The notes under the pieces are model-generated. The model was not told where the DNA came from. It worked only from the letters and a program-made list of their open reading frames with translations, and did not search any database. A stretch of DNA of 64,000 nucleotides from Siphlonurus alternatus. Its lineage: Eukaryota > Arthropoda > Insecta > Ephemeroptera > Siphlonuridae. The DNA is taken from contig OX463787.1 in NCBI GenBank assembly GCA_949825025.1, positions 13,885,707 to 13,949,706 on the forward strand, given 5' to 3'. The position numbers and the translations under genes are program-made. Positions 1 to 11,050 of the stretch are shown here, piece by piece. The stretch's first letter is position 1, and each line of letters opens with the position of its first letter.

Positions 1-240
1 TCTGACCGTTTGACGTTAATTGAAAAACGATAAGAGGTTTTCTCAATAATATATCATATAATATCATCAAATTTTCTTGTTAATTCTATTTACATAATTT
101 TTTTATGCCTCTATATTAAAGTGAAATGCTTTGTGAAAGAAAATGTTGACACTAAAAATTAACCAAGTGTCAGTAGGAAGTCACTCTGACCGTTTGACGT
201 TAATTGAAAAACACTAAGAGGCTTTCTCAATAAAATATCA
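1..240 (-). repeat. Two tandem copies of a roughly 185-bp repeat, also found at 11238-11720
   Basis: The block starting TCTGACCGTTTGACGTTAA at position 1 recurs at 185-186. Read on the minus strand both match the block GCCTCTTGGCGTTTTTC...AACGTCAAAC that is repeated three times at 11238-11720. The first copy may extend beyond the left edge. No coding potential is seen. It is probably the internal repeat of a transposable element. Confidence 0.7.
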
Positions 241-319
241 TCAATTTCCCTATGCTTGTATGTTAAATATTTGCATGACTATGACGTCACAGTGTTTGCA
301 TGGTATGATTTCAAGAGTG

Positions 320-460
320 TTAGAGGGAAACGTGGAAACCTGTCAGGATGGACGTCATAACAGTTTTTTATCAAAGAAACTGAAGTGCAATGGTCCAAAG
401 CCAGAAGAACCACATGGTGGAAAAGTATAACTATGTACTCCTGGGTGGGAGAATTAAGCT
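320..460 (-). mobile_element. SINE body fragment (same body as the 5S-headed SINE at 25860-26165)
   Basis: The stretch holds GAGGGAAACGTGGAAACCT, then a sequence about CAATGGTCCAAAGCCAG and CACATGGTGGAAAAG. The same blocks in the same order lie at 25950-26060, where they are joined to a 5S-rRNA-like head. Here the head is missing: after about 460 the sequence becomes plain AT-rich DNA. It is therefore a headless, older copy. Confidence 0.65.
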
Positions 461-1555
461 TAGTTTTATTATGACGTCGTTAATTTTTTTTAAATTATAT
501 TCAATGCATTTTATGACTCAAGCACTAACATACTATATACACATTGACATTTATTGCAATTAAATTCCCTTTCATTCAATTAACTAACTATAGTAACCAC
601 TAACAATAATAATATCAAAAAATTTACATAAAATCAAGTTTAAATAATACAATATTAATTAAGTAATAATAATAGTATATAATTTTAAATTAAAAGATTA
701 CATATACTATAAAATGTACTTTAAGTACATACAAAGTATGTGTACAAAAAAATTCAGACAAACCTATTTTTTCTTTTATTATTTTTACCTTTTATACTAT
801 AAACCCCCTGTAGAGGTGTTGAGAAAATTCTCTGGTAAGATATGAAAAAAAAAGAGGGAGGGACAAGACCCCTACTGATTATAAATGCAAACTTGCCTTA
901 CAATGTCTTAGGTAAAAGAACCGCAGGGTTAATTTTTTTTATACACCAATTTTACGGAGGAAAAAAAAAAGTCATGCATAAAATCTTTACGTTTAATTCT
1001 GAATATTTAAACGGTTGAATTAATATTTTTTTTTATAAACGACCATTCAATCAACTACTCTATATGTATATGTAAATTTTATTTTATCATGCAAAAATTT
1101 TATACTAAGTTAGTTTTTAAAAATATGATTGAATAATTTTTTTGACAGGTAATATAATATTTCAATGAATTTTAATTTTTTTCTTTAAGAAATTTGCTTA
1201 ATAATGTAGAATGAACAATATATTTTATTATTATTTAAATTGTCGTTTGTTTATACTTTAAAAAAGTACGTCCAGATAATTAAGTACAAATACTTGAAGT
1301 ATATTATACATTACACACCTCCTAAGTATGCATGTTGGTAAATAAATTGTTCTTTTTAGTGAGTTTGATTATGATAAAAGGAAAAATATGAACTCATAAA
1401 GCATCAACAGATGGCATTAAAAACCCTCCTCGATAGTCAAAAGAAGTATGACTTAACTAAACGTGTACTTCAGCCAGTAGCAAAGCTCTGATATAAAAAA
1501 ACAACGACTTTTAGAATCACTCAGGTAAAATCCATCAGATGTCCTTAATATTTTT
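461..1555. other. AT-rich DNA without recognisable genes
   Basis: Long A and T runs with short chance open frames. No splice-supported exon, RNA gene or delimited element was found. Confidence 0.6.
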
Positions 1556-1607
1556 GCTTTAAATCGAGTCGCATTGCCGTTGTCGCCTTGTGGATCCGCC
1601 TTTTTAC
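1556..1607. mobile_element. End fragment of the GGCGGATTCA MITE family
   Basis: The block GTCGCATTGCCGTTGTCGCC followed by GGATCCGCCTTT matches the right end of the complete copy at 34749-34966 and the left end of the copy at 60322. Only this end survives. Confidence 0.6.
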
Positions 1608-1627
1608 TGGACGTTGATTATCATTAT

Positions 1628-1945
1628 GTCTCAGAGAGTTGGAGAATGAATAACTATTTAAGGAAAATTTAAAAAATATTATAATCCATAAAGAAATGTT
1701 TTCTGTAAAGATGCATGTACTTTAGTAATATATAAGTTACCAGAAGATATATTGTCTAATGTTGTTTTTTGATTGCTTGTTTATAATTAGATATCTGAAT
1801 TTTATAATTATAGGAAATATTTTTTGATCTTGTTGATGTTTTGTGATATGTGTTTTAGTATGTTTAATTGTTATTATGTATGAATGACGTGATCCATGCT
1901 GTATTGTTTGTGAAGCTAGTGATTAAATAAATGAATTTAATTGAT
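1628..1945 (+). mobile_element. 3' end of a jockey-like LINE (truncated copy)
   Basis: The sequence from GTCTCAGAGAGTTG to the end matches the last codons and 3' untranslated region of the LINE at 37908-39412, including the last codons before the stop, the block TGACGTGATCCATG and the tail AATAAATGAATT. It is 5'-truncated, as is usual for target-primed insertion. It encodes nothing intact. Confidence 0.75.
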
Positions 1946-1995
1946 ATTTTTTTTTTGAACTTGCAGCTTTTGTTGAATTTAACTTATTTTTAGTG

Positions 1996-2158
1996 TTGCT
2001 TAAGCCGGTATTACACGATACAATTTTTCTAATTATTGCATACAATTTTCCTTACAAGAAAACTTCCAACTCCATTATTTGTTTCTATGGAGATGAAATT
2101 TTCTTGAAAGGAAAATTTGTATGCAAAATTGTATCATTTAATACCGGCATTAGGATTT
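1996..2158. mobile_element. Palindromic MITE with GCCGGTATTA ends
   Basis: The left end AAGCCGGTATTACACGATAC and the right end, read in reverse as CCTAATGCCGGTATTAAATG, are imperfect inverted repeats. Almost the whole 160 bp folds back on itself around a short centre. The 90-residue open frame across it is a by-product. Confidence 0.65.
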
Positions 2159-2226
2159 GTGAGTCTCTATTAAACAAAGAATGTTATGACATAGATATTC
2201 ATATCAGAATTTGTCTAGCAGTGATT

Positions 2227-2260
2227 GAGAGAACCCTGGAAACCTCAGTTAAAATGGTCA
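2227..2260 (+). repeat. Copy of a conserved SINE-core-like motif
   Basis: GGAAACCTCAGTTAAAATGG matches a roughly 35-bp core seen at eight places in the window, each in a different surrounding sequence. No SINE head was recognised next to this copy. Confidence 0.5.
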
Positions 2261-2261
2261 G

Positions 2262-2900
2262 ATGATATATGAATCAACTTCCGAATTCCCCCTGCATGGT
2301 ATTATATTTACTATATTAATATTTAATTATCTTAAACTAGCAGATTATGAATTCTATAAATTTATATGTAAAATGAGGTTCTGAATAATCACTATAAGTT
2401 TATGCAGTATTTTCCATGAAATAACCATACAACTGTAGTGGATAATAGCGCTATATCAAAGAATAAATATCTAGATTTATTCTTTTGCTATATTATGCAC
2501 GTTTATGTGAACGTAACGTACATAATATATATTATACAATTTGAAGTATAATATACAGTAGACCCCCCAAAGTGCAATAATATTTATATCAATAAACTAT
2601 CTTACTATTTTTTTTTTTTGTGATTATTATTGAAAAAATATTTTGATAAAAATAACAGTTGAAAAATATCATAAAGTATCTAATTTAATATGATAAGCCC
2701 TTCTTTTTTTTTATCAGAGTACAATTGTTAACATAATGTATGACTCTCGTAAACCTTTCAATTATAGACATAAAAAATACAGTTGATGATGTGAAATCAT
2801 TTGTGACGCGGTGATGTATAAAGTATATTGGAGATGAACAATCATAAAAAGACGTACGTCTAGCTTTTTATTGTGACACGATATGAGTGTATTTCAAGTA
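2262..2900. other. AT-rich intergenic DNA
   Basis: No gene or delimited repeat is seen between the core-motif copy and the CT microsatellite. Confidence 0.55.
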
Positions 2901-2903
2901 TAC

Positions 2904-2923
2904 CCCTCTCTCTCTCTCTTTCT

Positions 2924-3011
<88 letters not shown>

Positions 3012-3012
3012 A
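2904..3012. repeat. (CT)n microsatellite
   Basis: About 105 bp of nearly uninterrupted CT dinucleotides. The Leu-Ser frame over it is an artefact. Confidence 0.97.
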
Positions 3013-3439
3013 TCTACTCTCTTCAAAACCTATACACATTTTTTCATAGTCAGCATCAGTACATAGGGGAGCATTGTATTATATAACTCAGTGGGCAAGA
3101 TATTTTGTGAGGGCTAAAATATATCTTGAAGTATATTCACCTATATGATGTGATAATATATAATAAGGGAACAAAAATCAATAAAGTTTACAATATATAT
3201 GAGACATTTTTATATAGAAAATAAATTATAATTTTAAAAATAGACTTGGTATTGTTAACGAATTCTATTAAATATATAATTATATTAGTACATAGAAAAT
3301 AATGAGACTATTTCGTATTATATAGGAAAGTAGTTAATTCATATATTCTGCAAAAATAGTTAATGTGTATTATAATAAGTGATATTTTGTGAATTAAATT
3401 AAAACATTATATCAAACCCTATAATTGGGTAATTCTACA

Positions 3440-4060
3440 GGGTGATCACAAAGTTCTTAAAAATTTTATCCACAAATAAAACCATCCACAATGGGAACTT
3501 TCTATACATCAAATTGAAGCCCTGAGTTCAACATTTTCAAAACTTTAAAGTTAAACAAATTATTGTCGACGTGGCTTTCTCACAAGTTGAAACAAGTTAA
3601 AAATTGCTCTTTTGTGCCTCTTTTTCTTGAAGTTTCACGCCTGCAGCATCTAGCACCTGAAATCCAATGCATGAAAACTCTTGTCTGTTGATTTTTTTTT
3701 ACCCACATTACCTTCCTTTAGGGCTCTCCACATGAACCCCATTCTTAAGACAAAAGTGTGACGTCCACCCTTATTTTTCTTAAAGTCATCGTAGAAGCTT
3801 CAGTAGACAGTTAAATGGATTTCTGACGACGAGCTCATTCTATTGAACTGGCTATGGAAGCTTCTAAGATGGATGCTTCCATGGATAACAAACAAATCTT
3901 CATCATATAAGGTTCAGTAGCCAGTTCAATGGACTCTTGATGACAAGCTGGTTCCATTGGACTGACTGCTGAACCTTCTACGACAACTCTTTCTTTGCGA
4001 AAAAATAAGGCTAAATCAGCTAAAATCACCTGCTAACTGTAAAAGAGAATCAATTTGTAA
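3440..4060. repeat. Transposon-derived sequence with internal diverged repeats
   Basis: It begins at ACAGGGTGATCACAAAGTTC, a sequence resembling the end of a DNA transposon. At 3797-3995 a block of the type GTTCAGTAGNCAGTTNAATGG occurs twice, each time followed by a partly complementary block, so the section forms two related hairpins. No opposite terminus was found, and no family is assigned. Confidence 0.4.
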
Positions 4061-4066
4061 TGCATC

Positions 4067-4474
4067 TTAAGGGCATTGGGTGTAGCACCAGTAGTTGGCA
4101 ACACTGACGTATCTTCACCATGTTAATTTTTGATCATTGCTCCTCGGAGTAATTTTTATGCTAGAGCTAAGCTGATTGCAGTAGTATCAAGATAATTAGT
4201 AGCCCAAGTGCACAATTTGGCTAAATAAAGCCTGATTTAAAGAAAAGTATTTTTTAAATTTACATGCATTTTTCTAAAATATAAAAAAAAATACTTTTCT
4301 TAAAATCAGGCTTTATTTAGCCAAATTGTGCACTTGGGCTACTAATTATCTTGATACTACAGCAATCAGCTTAGCTCTAGCATAAAAATTACTCCGAGGA
4401 GCAATGATCAAAAATTAACATGGTGAAGATACGTCAGTATTGCCAACTACCGGTGCTACACCCAATGCCCTTAA
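4067..4474. mobile_element. Near-perfect palindromic MITE flanked by TTAA
   Basis: The ends are TTAAGGGCATTGGG and its complement CCCAATGCCCTTAA. The two arms of about 180 bp are almost identical and are separated by a centre of about 40 bp. TTAA at both ends fits piggyBac-type insertion. The near identity of the arms suggests a recent insertion or arm homogenisation. Confidence 0.8.
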
Positions 4475-4739
4475 ATTTCATAATATGAATGTAAATATGA
4501 ATTGTTATGACAAATTTTGGTCCAAATCGTAAATTATAATATAAAATTCACAGTTCATAAATAAAAAAATCTGCTCAAAATTAAATATATACATAATTGT
4601 ATATATATATATTATATATATAATATAAGTGATCCAAAATTCGGATAAACTAATTCGGCACAAAAAAAAATTAATATTTTTTAATAAATTAAATAGAAAA
4701 AAAGCAAGAGCATGCTGTCCATTATTCAACACAAAATAT

Positions 4740-4875
4740 ATAATCCCTGGCAGGTAGGCAACCCAACGTACACCACCACCAGCAAGCTGGTGGCTCGCTC
4801 GCTTGAGCGGCGGCGGCTGCTGAGCTCTGACACACAGCGGCGAGCCGGCGAGCGATACTGCCGCGCAACCTCCCT
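4740..4875. other. Isolated GC-rich patch of unknown nature
   Basis: About 135 bp of strongly GC-rich sequence (CAAGCTGGTGGCTCGCTCGC, GAGCGGCGGCGGCTGCTGAG) lies between AT-rich flanks. It contains short inverted blocks such as CAGCAAGCTGGTGG. No RNA gene or coding exon is recognised. Confidence 0.4.
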
Positions 4876-5204
4876 ATTTACCTCATAATTATAATTTGAT
4901 ATTATTTTATTATAGGTAATCCAAAGATAGATATCATTATATACACCGATTAGGCACTAATACTACATCATTATATTGATTATATTTAAAATTTAAACTC
5001 CCTAATAATGAATTTAAATTTTACACTATATTATAATATACAATATAAAATTCTGCAATGCACTACTTTTTTAAATCTTAACTTTAAATAAAAATGAAAA
5101 ATACACTTTTTGTTAATAAATTTTATTAATAAGTTTTAAATTTATGATTTTTTTATCATTAGTTTTTAACATAACATATTAGACTTTTATATAATATAAG
5201 TGCT

Positions 5205-5395
5205 ACAACTTTTTTCAGATTTTTCTGAGACCGGGACCTATTTTTAAAAAATTGTTGAAAGTCTATTTTATGACGTCACGGGTGGCACTGCCCTATCCTT
5301 TTTTTTAGGGGTGCCGCCCGTGACGTCATTAAAATAGAATTTCAATAATTTTTTAAAAATAGTTCCCGGTCTCAGAAAAATCTGACAAAATTCAC
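5205..5395. mobile_element. Foldback MITE of the CAGAAATGGATAGAG family, core only
   Basis: The arms CTGAGACCGGGACCTATTTT and its reverse at 5355-5380 enclose two TGACGTCA sites. The layout equals the cores of the copies at 16091-16412 and 46505-46810, but the outer ends are missing here. Confidence 0.75.
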
Positions 5396-6245
5396 AGTAT
5401 CATATTTTTACCCCTTCTTTCGATTAAGCCACAAAAAAATTTCATATTCTAATATTTCATTCTCAACAAATAAATGCAGTTCAGATTATTCGTAATCATA
5501 ATTAATAATTAATTAATATTAATAATTAATAGTACATATATACGACGTGTTGAAATAATACTTTCAACTGCATGCAGTTATTATAGGACAAGATATCACG
5601 AATAAATAATAAAATTTAATTCCCCATTACAAATGGTTCGTTTGATAAAAAAATACATTTCTAGTGAATTTATAATATAATTGAGAGAGAACATGATCAT
5701 CATTCGTCACTGTATGTATTTAGTGATAATTTGTGGAAGGGAAATCGCCTCAAAACTTCGTGGTTTGACATATATTTTTATATTCATAGGCGACGAATTA
5801 GTAAAATGTGATTTTGAATTTTAGTAATTTTTATTTGTATTCTTCTTCGAGTTACAATAGTTTCCGTTAGGTGGCAGCAATATCACTATATCAAATTTTA
5901 TTAACAGTTTTTTTTTTTAAATTTTATTTTGTTTTTTAGAACGTATAATCAAAACAAGTATATGTATAATAAATTAACAAAATTAGAGCAAAAAAGGACA
6001 TAGTGTTGAAAATATAATGTACGGTAAACTTTTTGAAGACTTCGATAAATCTGCTGGTTATTTAAAATTCAAATTGTTTGTTACAAATACATTCCAAGTA
6101 CAAGGAACACATAGTATCACGCATGGGTAAGATGATAACTTTTTCTGAATGTGGTATGAAAAATTATGTTTTTCAAATTTGTTTTACTTAGTGTACGCAT
6201 ATTGCATATGAACATTAATTTAATCATTACAGAAATTTTGGTAGC
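5396..6245. other. AT-rich intergenic DNA
   Basis: No gene, splice-supported exon or delimited repeat is recognised. Confidence 0.5.
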
Positions 6246-6249
6246 AAAC

Positions 6250-6345
6250 ACGCTGTGACGTCATAGTCATTTATTAAAGTCTCTATGTCTCTATGCTTGC
6301 GTGTTAAATATTTGCATGACTATGACGTCACAGCGGGTGTTACAG
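6250..6345. repeat. Small palindromic repeat with TGACGTCA ends
   Basis: GCTGTGACGTCATAGTCATT at the left faces CATGACTATGACGTCACAGC at the right. The same pair occurs at 33055-33142, and single arms occur at 270-292. These are short inverted-repeat elements. Confidence 0.65.
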
Positions 6346-6709
6346 AGGGTTTAATAAAGTTATAACAAAACTCCCAAATGCATACATGACTAAATATTTA
6401 AAAGTTATTATTAAAACTTAATTAAATAATATCAAGATGTATTTACATTCTTTTTATTTTTGTATTTATAAAGCTACAATTTTATTGTTAATTATATTGA
6501 TTTTATCTTAATTAAACTAGTTTGTTTTAATTTTCGTTTGTTCTTTTCTGCTGCTATGCTGATCTAAATCGTCTACCCGCAATGATTGTAACAAATGATT
6601 AATAATTGTTTACCCACAGTTAAATTCTTTGTAGCAGAAGACTGTAGTTAGCGATATATTGTATGTTGATTGATTGATTGGTTCGTATTTTTAGACAATT
6701 GACACATTT

Positions 6710-7108
6710 TGGCCATGTACAGTCTTTCAAGCCTTAGTTTACCCTTCAAAAATAGTTCATGGATGACCTGTCAATCATCTACATCAGCTGCCAACATGAA
6801 AAATTATCCATAGAGCTAGTGGACAGAAATATGTCCATATTTTACGAAGATTTTCACATAAGTTGGGATAGATAAAATATTGTACGTACAGAAGTTTCAA
6901 TAATTTAGCAATTATTATGCAGCAGGCATCGAGTGTCTTTGATTTATTTTCAGCTACCTTATTTTTCTAGTGAAAGGACTATTTTTTTGTATTTTATTGG
7001 CAACATGGGTCGGAAGAATACAAATCACAGGAATCTACATTGTATTACTACGTCGGAGATGATTGACAGGGGTAAACTAAGATTTGAAAGACTGTATATG
7101 CCTCCATA
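6710..7108. mobile_element. MITE with ACAGTCTTTCAA ends
   Basis: The left end TACAGTCTTTCAAGCCTTAG and the right end, in reverse TACAGTCTTTCAAATCTTAG, are inverted repeats that continue through TTTACCC to the block CTGTCAATCATC. The 400-bp element has no coding capacity. Confidence 0.7.
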
Positions 7109-7389
7109 GTATGATCATCAAGAGGGCTGTAAAAAGTGTTGTGAAGTTCACAAGGGAAATTGCTAAAAATATATTTCCACACAATATTTTTTAATTAATT
7201 GGTGTAATTCATGAAAGTATTAATATCTGTCTTACATTTTGAAACTATGGCCATAAAAGAAAATACTTGTTTTTTTTTTTCTGTCATAACTGAAAATTCA
7301 GATTTTCTATTTAAAATAAGCCTTTTAAAAATAAATCATAAAACTCTATATTGATTTTATTGATCTATATGAAAATGAGTTCTATATCA

Positions 7390-7650
7390 CACAACGGGCC
7401 ACTACAACCACGGCCTGGACTAGCTGGAGCCATGCATAGACCTGCCAAGCCGACACACCGATCCTAGTCGTATCAGCATCACAGTAAAGAACATGCAAGC
7501 GCCATCAATTGGGAAACACGAACACACACTTGAAGCGCAGAGGCATTTACAATGTAAAAGCCACCTGCACCTGAGAGCAAACTCGAGCCTCCCGAGCGAC
7601 AGACAAGCATGCATCCACTGCGCTACAGACCGACCTGAATGTATATATAT
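7390..7650 (-). mobile_element. tRNA-derived SINE
   Basis: On the minus strand the sequence opens with GTCTGTAGCGCAGTGGATGC, which contains an A-box-like element (TAGCGCAGTGG). About 35 bases on comes GGCTCGAGTTTG, a degenerate B box. A GC-richer body of about 190 bp follows. This is the layout of an RNA polymerase III tRNA-headed SINE. The 64-residue open frame across it is a by-product. The tRNA source was not determined. Confidence 0.6.
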
Positions 7651-7729
7651 GCATATACATTTTTTTTTTTAGAATTTTTAGAACAGAATTTTATACTTTT
7701 TTCCCGCGCGTTTTATAAAAGAGTTATGC

Positions 7730-8030
7730 ATCTCTACAGAGCCATCTCGAAAACGGCTCTGATCTCTAGACCCTGCCCCTCCCCCCTTTGCTTGGCAATG
7801 CTATAGGGTTAATACTCACGATCCAGTGAAAATTTTTTGGAGTGGTACAGAGGCCGGACCACAGTTCTGCAAAAATATGCAAAAATATTTTAAATATAAA
7901 CAATTTGTTTTGGGTGCCCCAGTATACTGTACACAAATAAATATAAATAATAAATAAAATCATCTTTATAGCATGATTTAGGCCATCAAGCCCACTCTTC
8001 CATCCAAATGTTCTCAATTGTAGCATATTA
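7730..8030. other. Unassigned sequence, likely repeat-derived
   Basis: It contains the short hairpin CAGAGCCATCTCGAAAACGG / CGGCTCTG and a cytosine-rich run. No gene is supported. It borders a LINE fragment. Confidence 0.35.
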
Positions 8031-8035
8031 TAAAA

Positions 8036-8204
8036 TGGAAATTGAAAGTGAAAAACTGATTAAAAATAAATTGAAAAACATTCTTATTCATAATGAGATG
8101 CACTCACGTCAGTGAAAATTTATTTTAGTAATAATTAAGATGCCTGAAGATATTATTTTTTCAAGTGTTATTTTGTAGTTTTATTTGATTTTTAGAAAGT
8201 GCTG

Positions 8205-8301
<97 letters not shown>

Positions 8302-8400
8302 GTTGTGTGAATAAGTGTCTTGTAAATTTTATGTAAAAATGACTTAACCCATGTTGTACTTGTATAACCAGTGGTTAAATAAATTAATTTTATTAATTAA
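8036..8400 (+). mobile_element. 3' fragment of the jockey-like LINE with an embedded microsatellite
   Basis: The left part matches the end of the LINE reading frame at 39121-39200 (GAAATTGAAAGTG...AACATTCTTATTCATAA). The right part matches its 3' end (GACTTAACCCATGTTGTACT and a terminal AATAAATTAATT). A TTTA microsatellite has expanded inside the 3' untranslated part. Confidence 0.7.
8200..8300. repeat. (TTTA)n microsatellite
   Basis: About 24 uninterrupted ATTT units. Confidence 0.97.
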
Positions 8401-8681
8401 ACAATATAATATGAAAAGTATTTTTTATTTTTACCATTTACGCATAGTTTTGAATGTTTTATTTTGTTTGTAATTTCAATACTCATGAAAACCTTAGATG
8501 TGGAAAAACAACTTGGAACTAAACCAATTCTTAAAATATATATAAAAAAAATGCAATTAGGAAAGCGCTGTTTACTACCAACTGTTGAATGCAGTCATAA
8601 TATTCTGAGCCATGGTATTTACTGGTGTGTAACTTGAGGTGAACTTTAATAATAAAGAAAAATAGATGAGGAATTTTAATA

Positions 8682-9290
8682 GGGTCGCCGGAACTAGTCC
8701 GAAAAGGAACTGATCCGAATGGGAACTAATCCGAATCGGAAGATATCCGAACAGGAACAAGCCCGAATGTTTCTCGTGAAATCTCGTGCCTCTCCCACCA
8801 GTCCTCTCCCGGCATTTTATTACACTTATAATTAGTCCGCGCTGCTAATTAAGGCACCGCGGCACTGCGGAATTAGAGCATTCGGACTTGTTCCCTTTTG
8901 GATCAGTTCCGTGTGTATCTTAGGAGAAATATTGACTAAAGGGAACAGACCCGAATAGGAAGTAATCCGAATCAGAAGACATCCGAATAGGAACTGATCC
9001 GAATTGGAACAAGTCCGAATTTGTTTTACATATATCACGTAATCTCGCGGCATTGCGCGGACATCCCTCTATCACCCGCGTAGCGTTTTGATGCATTGTT
9101 AATTAGTACACGCTATTGATTATAGGCGCCGCGACACCGCGAAATAAGGGCGTTCGGACTTGTTCCTTTTCGGATCTCTTCCGTGCGCAGTTTGAGAGTT
9201 TTGAACAGGAACTGATCCGAATCGGAACAAGTCCGAATTTAAAATTTGGATCAGTTCCTTTTCGGACTTATTCCGGCAAACCACAATGTT
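8682..9290. repeat. Left long terminal inverted repeat of the foldback-like element
   Basis: It is built of short units around GGAACTGATCCGAAT and GGAACAAGTCCGAAT in alternating orientation, separated by two unique blocks (about 8760-8880 and 9030-9150). It matches the reverse of 14040-14576 almost base for base. It holds a single unit of the 69-bp repeat that is amplified in the right arm. Confidence 0.85.
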
Positions 9291-9490
9291 ACGTACCGAC
9301 AAGTGCCCAAGAAATGCTTATACGTATATAAGAATGAACTGTATGGCTGTATTTGTACTATGTGTAATAAGGCACGTCTTGATTCCCCGTCGGTACATAC
9401 AAGACTATATAGCTGCTATCTTCTATCTATAGCATCTCTGATCACTTCATATTCGGATCAGTTCCTTTTCGGATCAGATCCTACATCATG

Positions 9491-11050
9491 ACACCTCTAC
9501 TATAAGGGATAGAAGACCATACAACCGGACTGAGATACAAAGTAGTGGGAGAAACAAAATTTGCCGACATTGTCATAAAGGTGTGCGATGTTGCCAAGGT
9601 AGTGACTGGAGGAGGAGTTAAGGGTTTCTTTGTTCGCACCTGACCTATGAAATTTTGGCAGGTGGCAGAAAACATAAGTAGTTGTATTAGAATTTCAACT
9701 TCCAACTTTTAGGAATAAAGTATAGAGGGCGTCCATGTACTAATCCTGGTTATTCCGTGCTCAATTTTTGAATGCTGAATTAAATGAAACTGCATGGTTT
9801 GTGAGTGTTTTGCAGGACGAACGATAGAAAAATAATATAACTATGTGTGCGAAACAATTTTTAGCATGATTATTTTTTTTTCTAGCTTCTTTATTAAGTA
9901 TTCGCAGGGAGAATCATAAATTATTTTAAAACAATTAAAATGCAACCTTACTGCAAAACACAATGAAGGACATCAATTAGCTATTTTTTTGGAATGACAG
10001 AACAGCGTTGATGAAATTGCCTTTCAGTTTAATATTAATATATTCCCTCCCTTTCTTTCCGAGTGTAACGAAATATTATTTTATATTAATATAAATTATA
10101 ATTATTTTTCAAGAGATTAATATTTTTTTATAAAAATGATTTTCTGCTTTGCAAACATCACAGTGAGAAGTGAGAAGCCAAATCTTGCTAAACACTAAAA
10201 TAATAATTAGTAATAAATTTGAAAAAAATGTTATATATAGCATCAATATATTATATTATTAATTATAAATCCAACCTCATTAATTAAGCAGTTATAATGA
10301 TTACTAATGCATTAATTTAAAAAATAAAAAAAAATTGGTCAATAATACGTCCTGGACAAGATGATTAAAAAATATGAATTGATATAAAAAAACTAAAAAG
10401 ATACACTGTATAATGTATGTATAATATGTTGGCACCAAAGCCCAAATTCGGGCAAAGCCTGAAAAAATGCGCACATCTATAGGGGTGCCCCTAGCGAATT
10501 GAGCAAAGCCCGAACTATCCAAACTATATATTATTAAATTTTTACACGATTTTGTTGTACGAAAATATTTGTTTTGTGGTGTAATTGTCTGTTTTTGCAT
10601 CTGATGCATTAAAGCTCCGAATTGATAACATAATATAACATGGACTGCTTAGCAATATTTTTGTTTGCCCTACGGTATATTTTTTTTTTTTTACTTTACT
10701 TTTTTTGCTTCTACTCTATAATATGTATGTTTTATTCATCATAAGATTTATATGCTCGTGAAAAGTTATTAACACAAACAATAGATATTCTTAAAAAAAA
10801 CATGAGAAAGTTCTATTTAATTTAGTCTCAAAATAATCCCTTACTTATATAATATAAAACTAGTGTCAGTACATATTATTTTTCTAATTAGTTCATACTT
10901 CCAGTATTTAACGCAAAGGAAGTACATAATCTAAGTACGAAAATTGCAAATGAAAAAGGTATTCAATAAAAAATGTACAAATTTAGTAATGTGTATTGAC
11001 ATTTTATATTGTAAATTTCGCACTTACGTTAGATTAATTAAGTATTTTCT
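9491..11050. other. Interior of the foldback-like element, no gene assigned
   Basis: A GC-richer block at 9490-9700 has open reading on both strands: plus-strand codons 9508-9642 end in TGA, and a 74-residue minus-strand frame overlaps it. Neither resembles a family I recognise. The rest is AT-rich. No transposase motif is seen. Confidence 0.4.

Noticed and set aside
2883..3086. Leu-Ser-rich open frame
   Set aside because: It is translation of a CT microsatellite. The same holds for the frames at 31035-31432.
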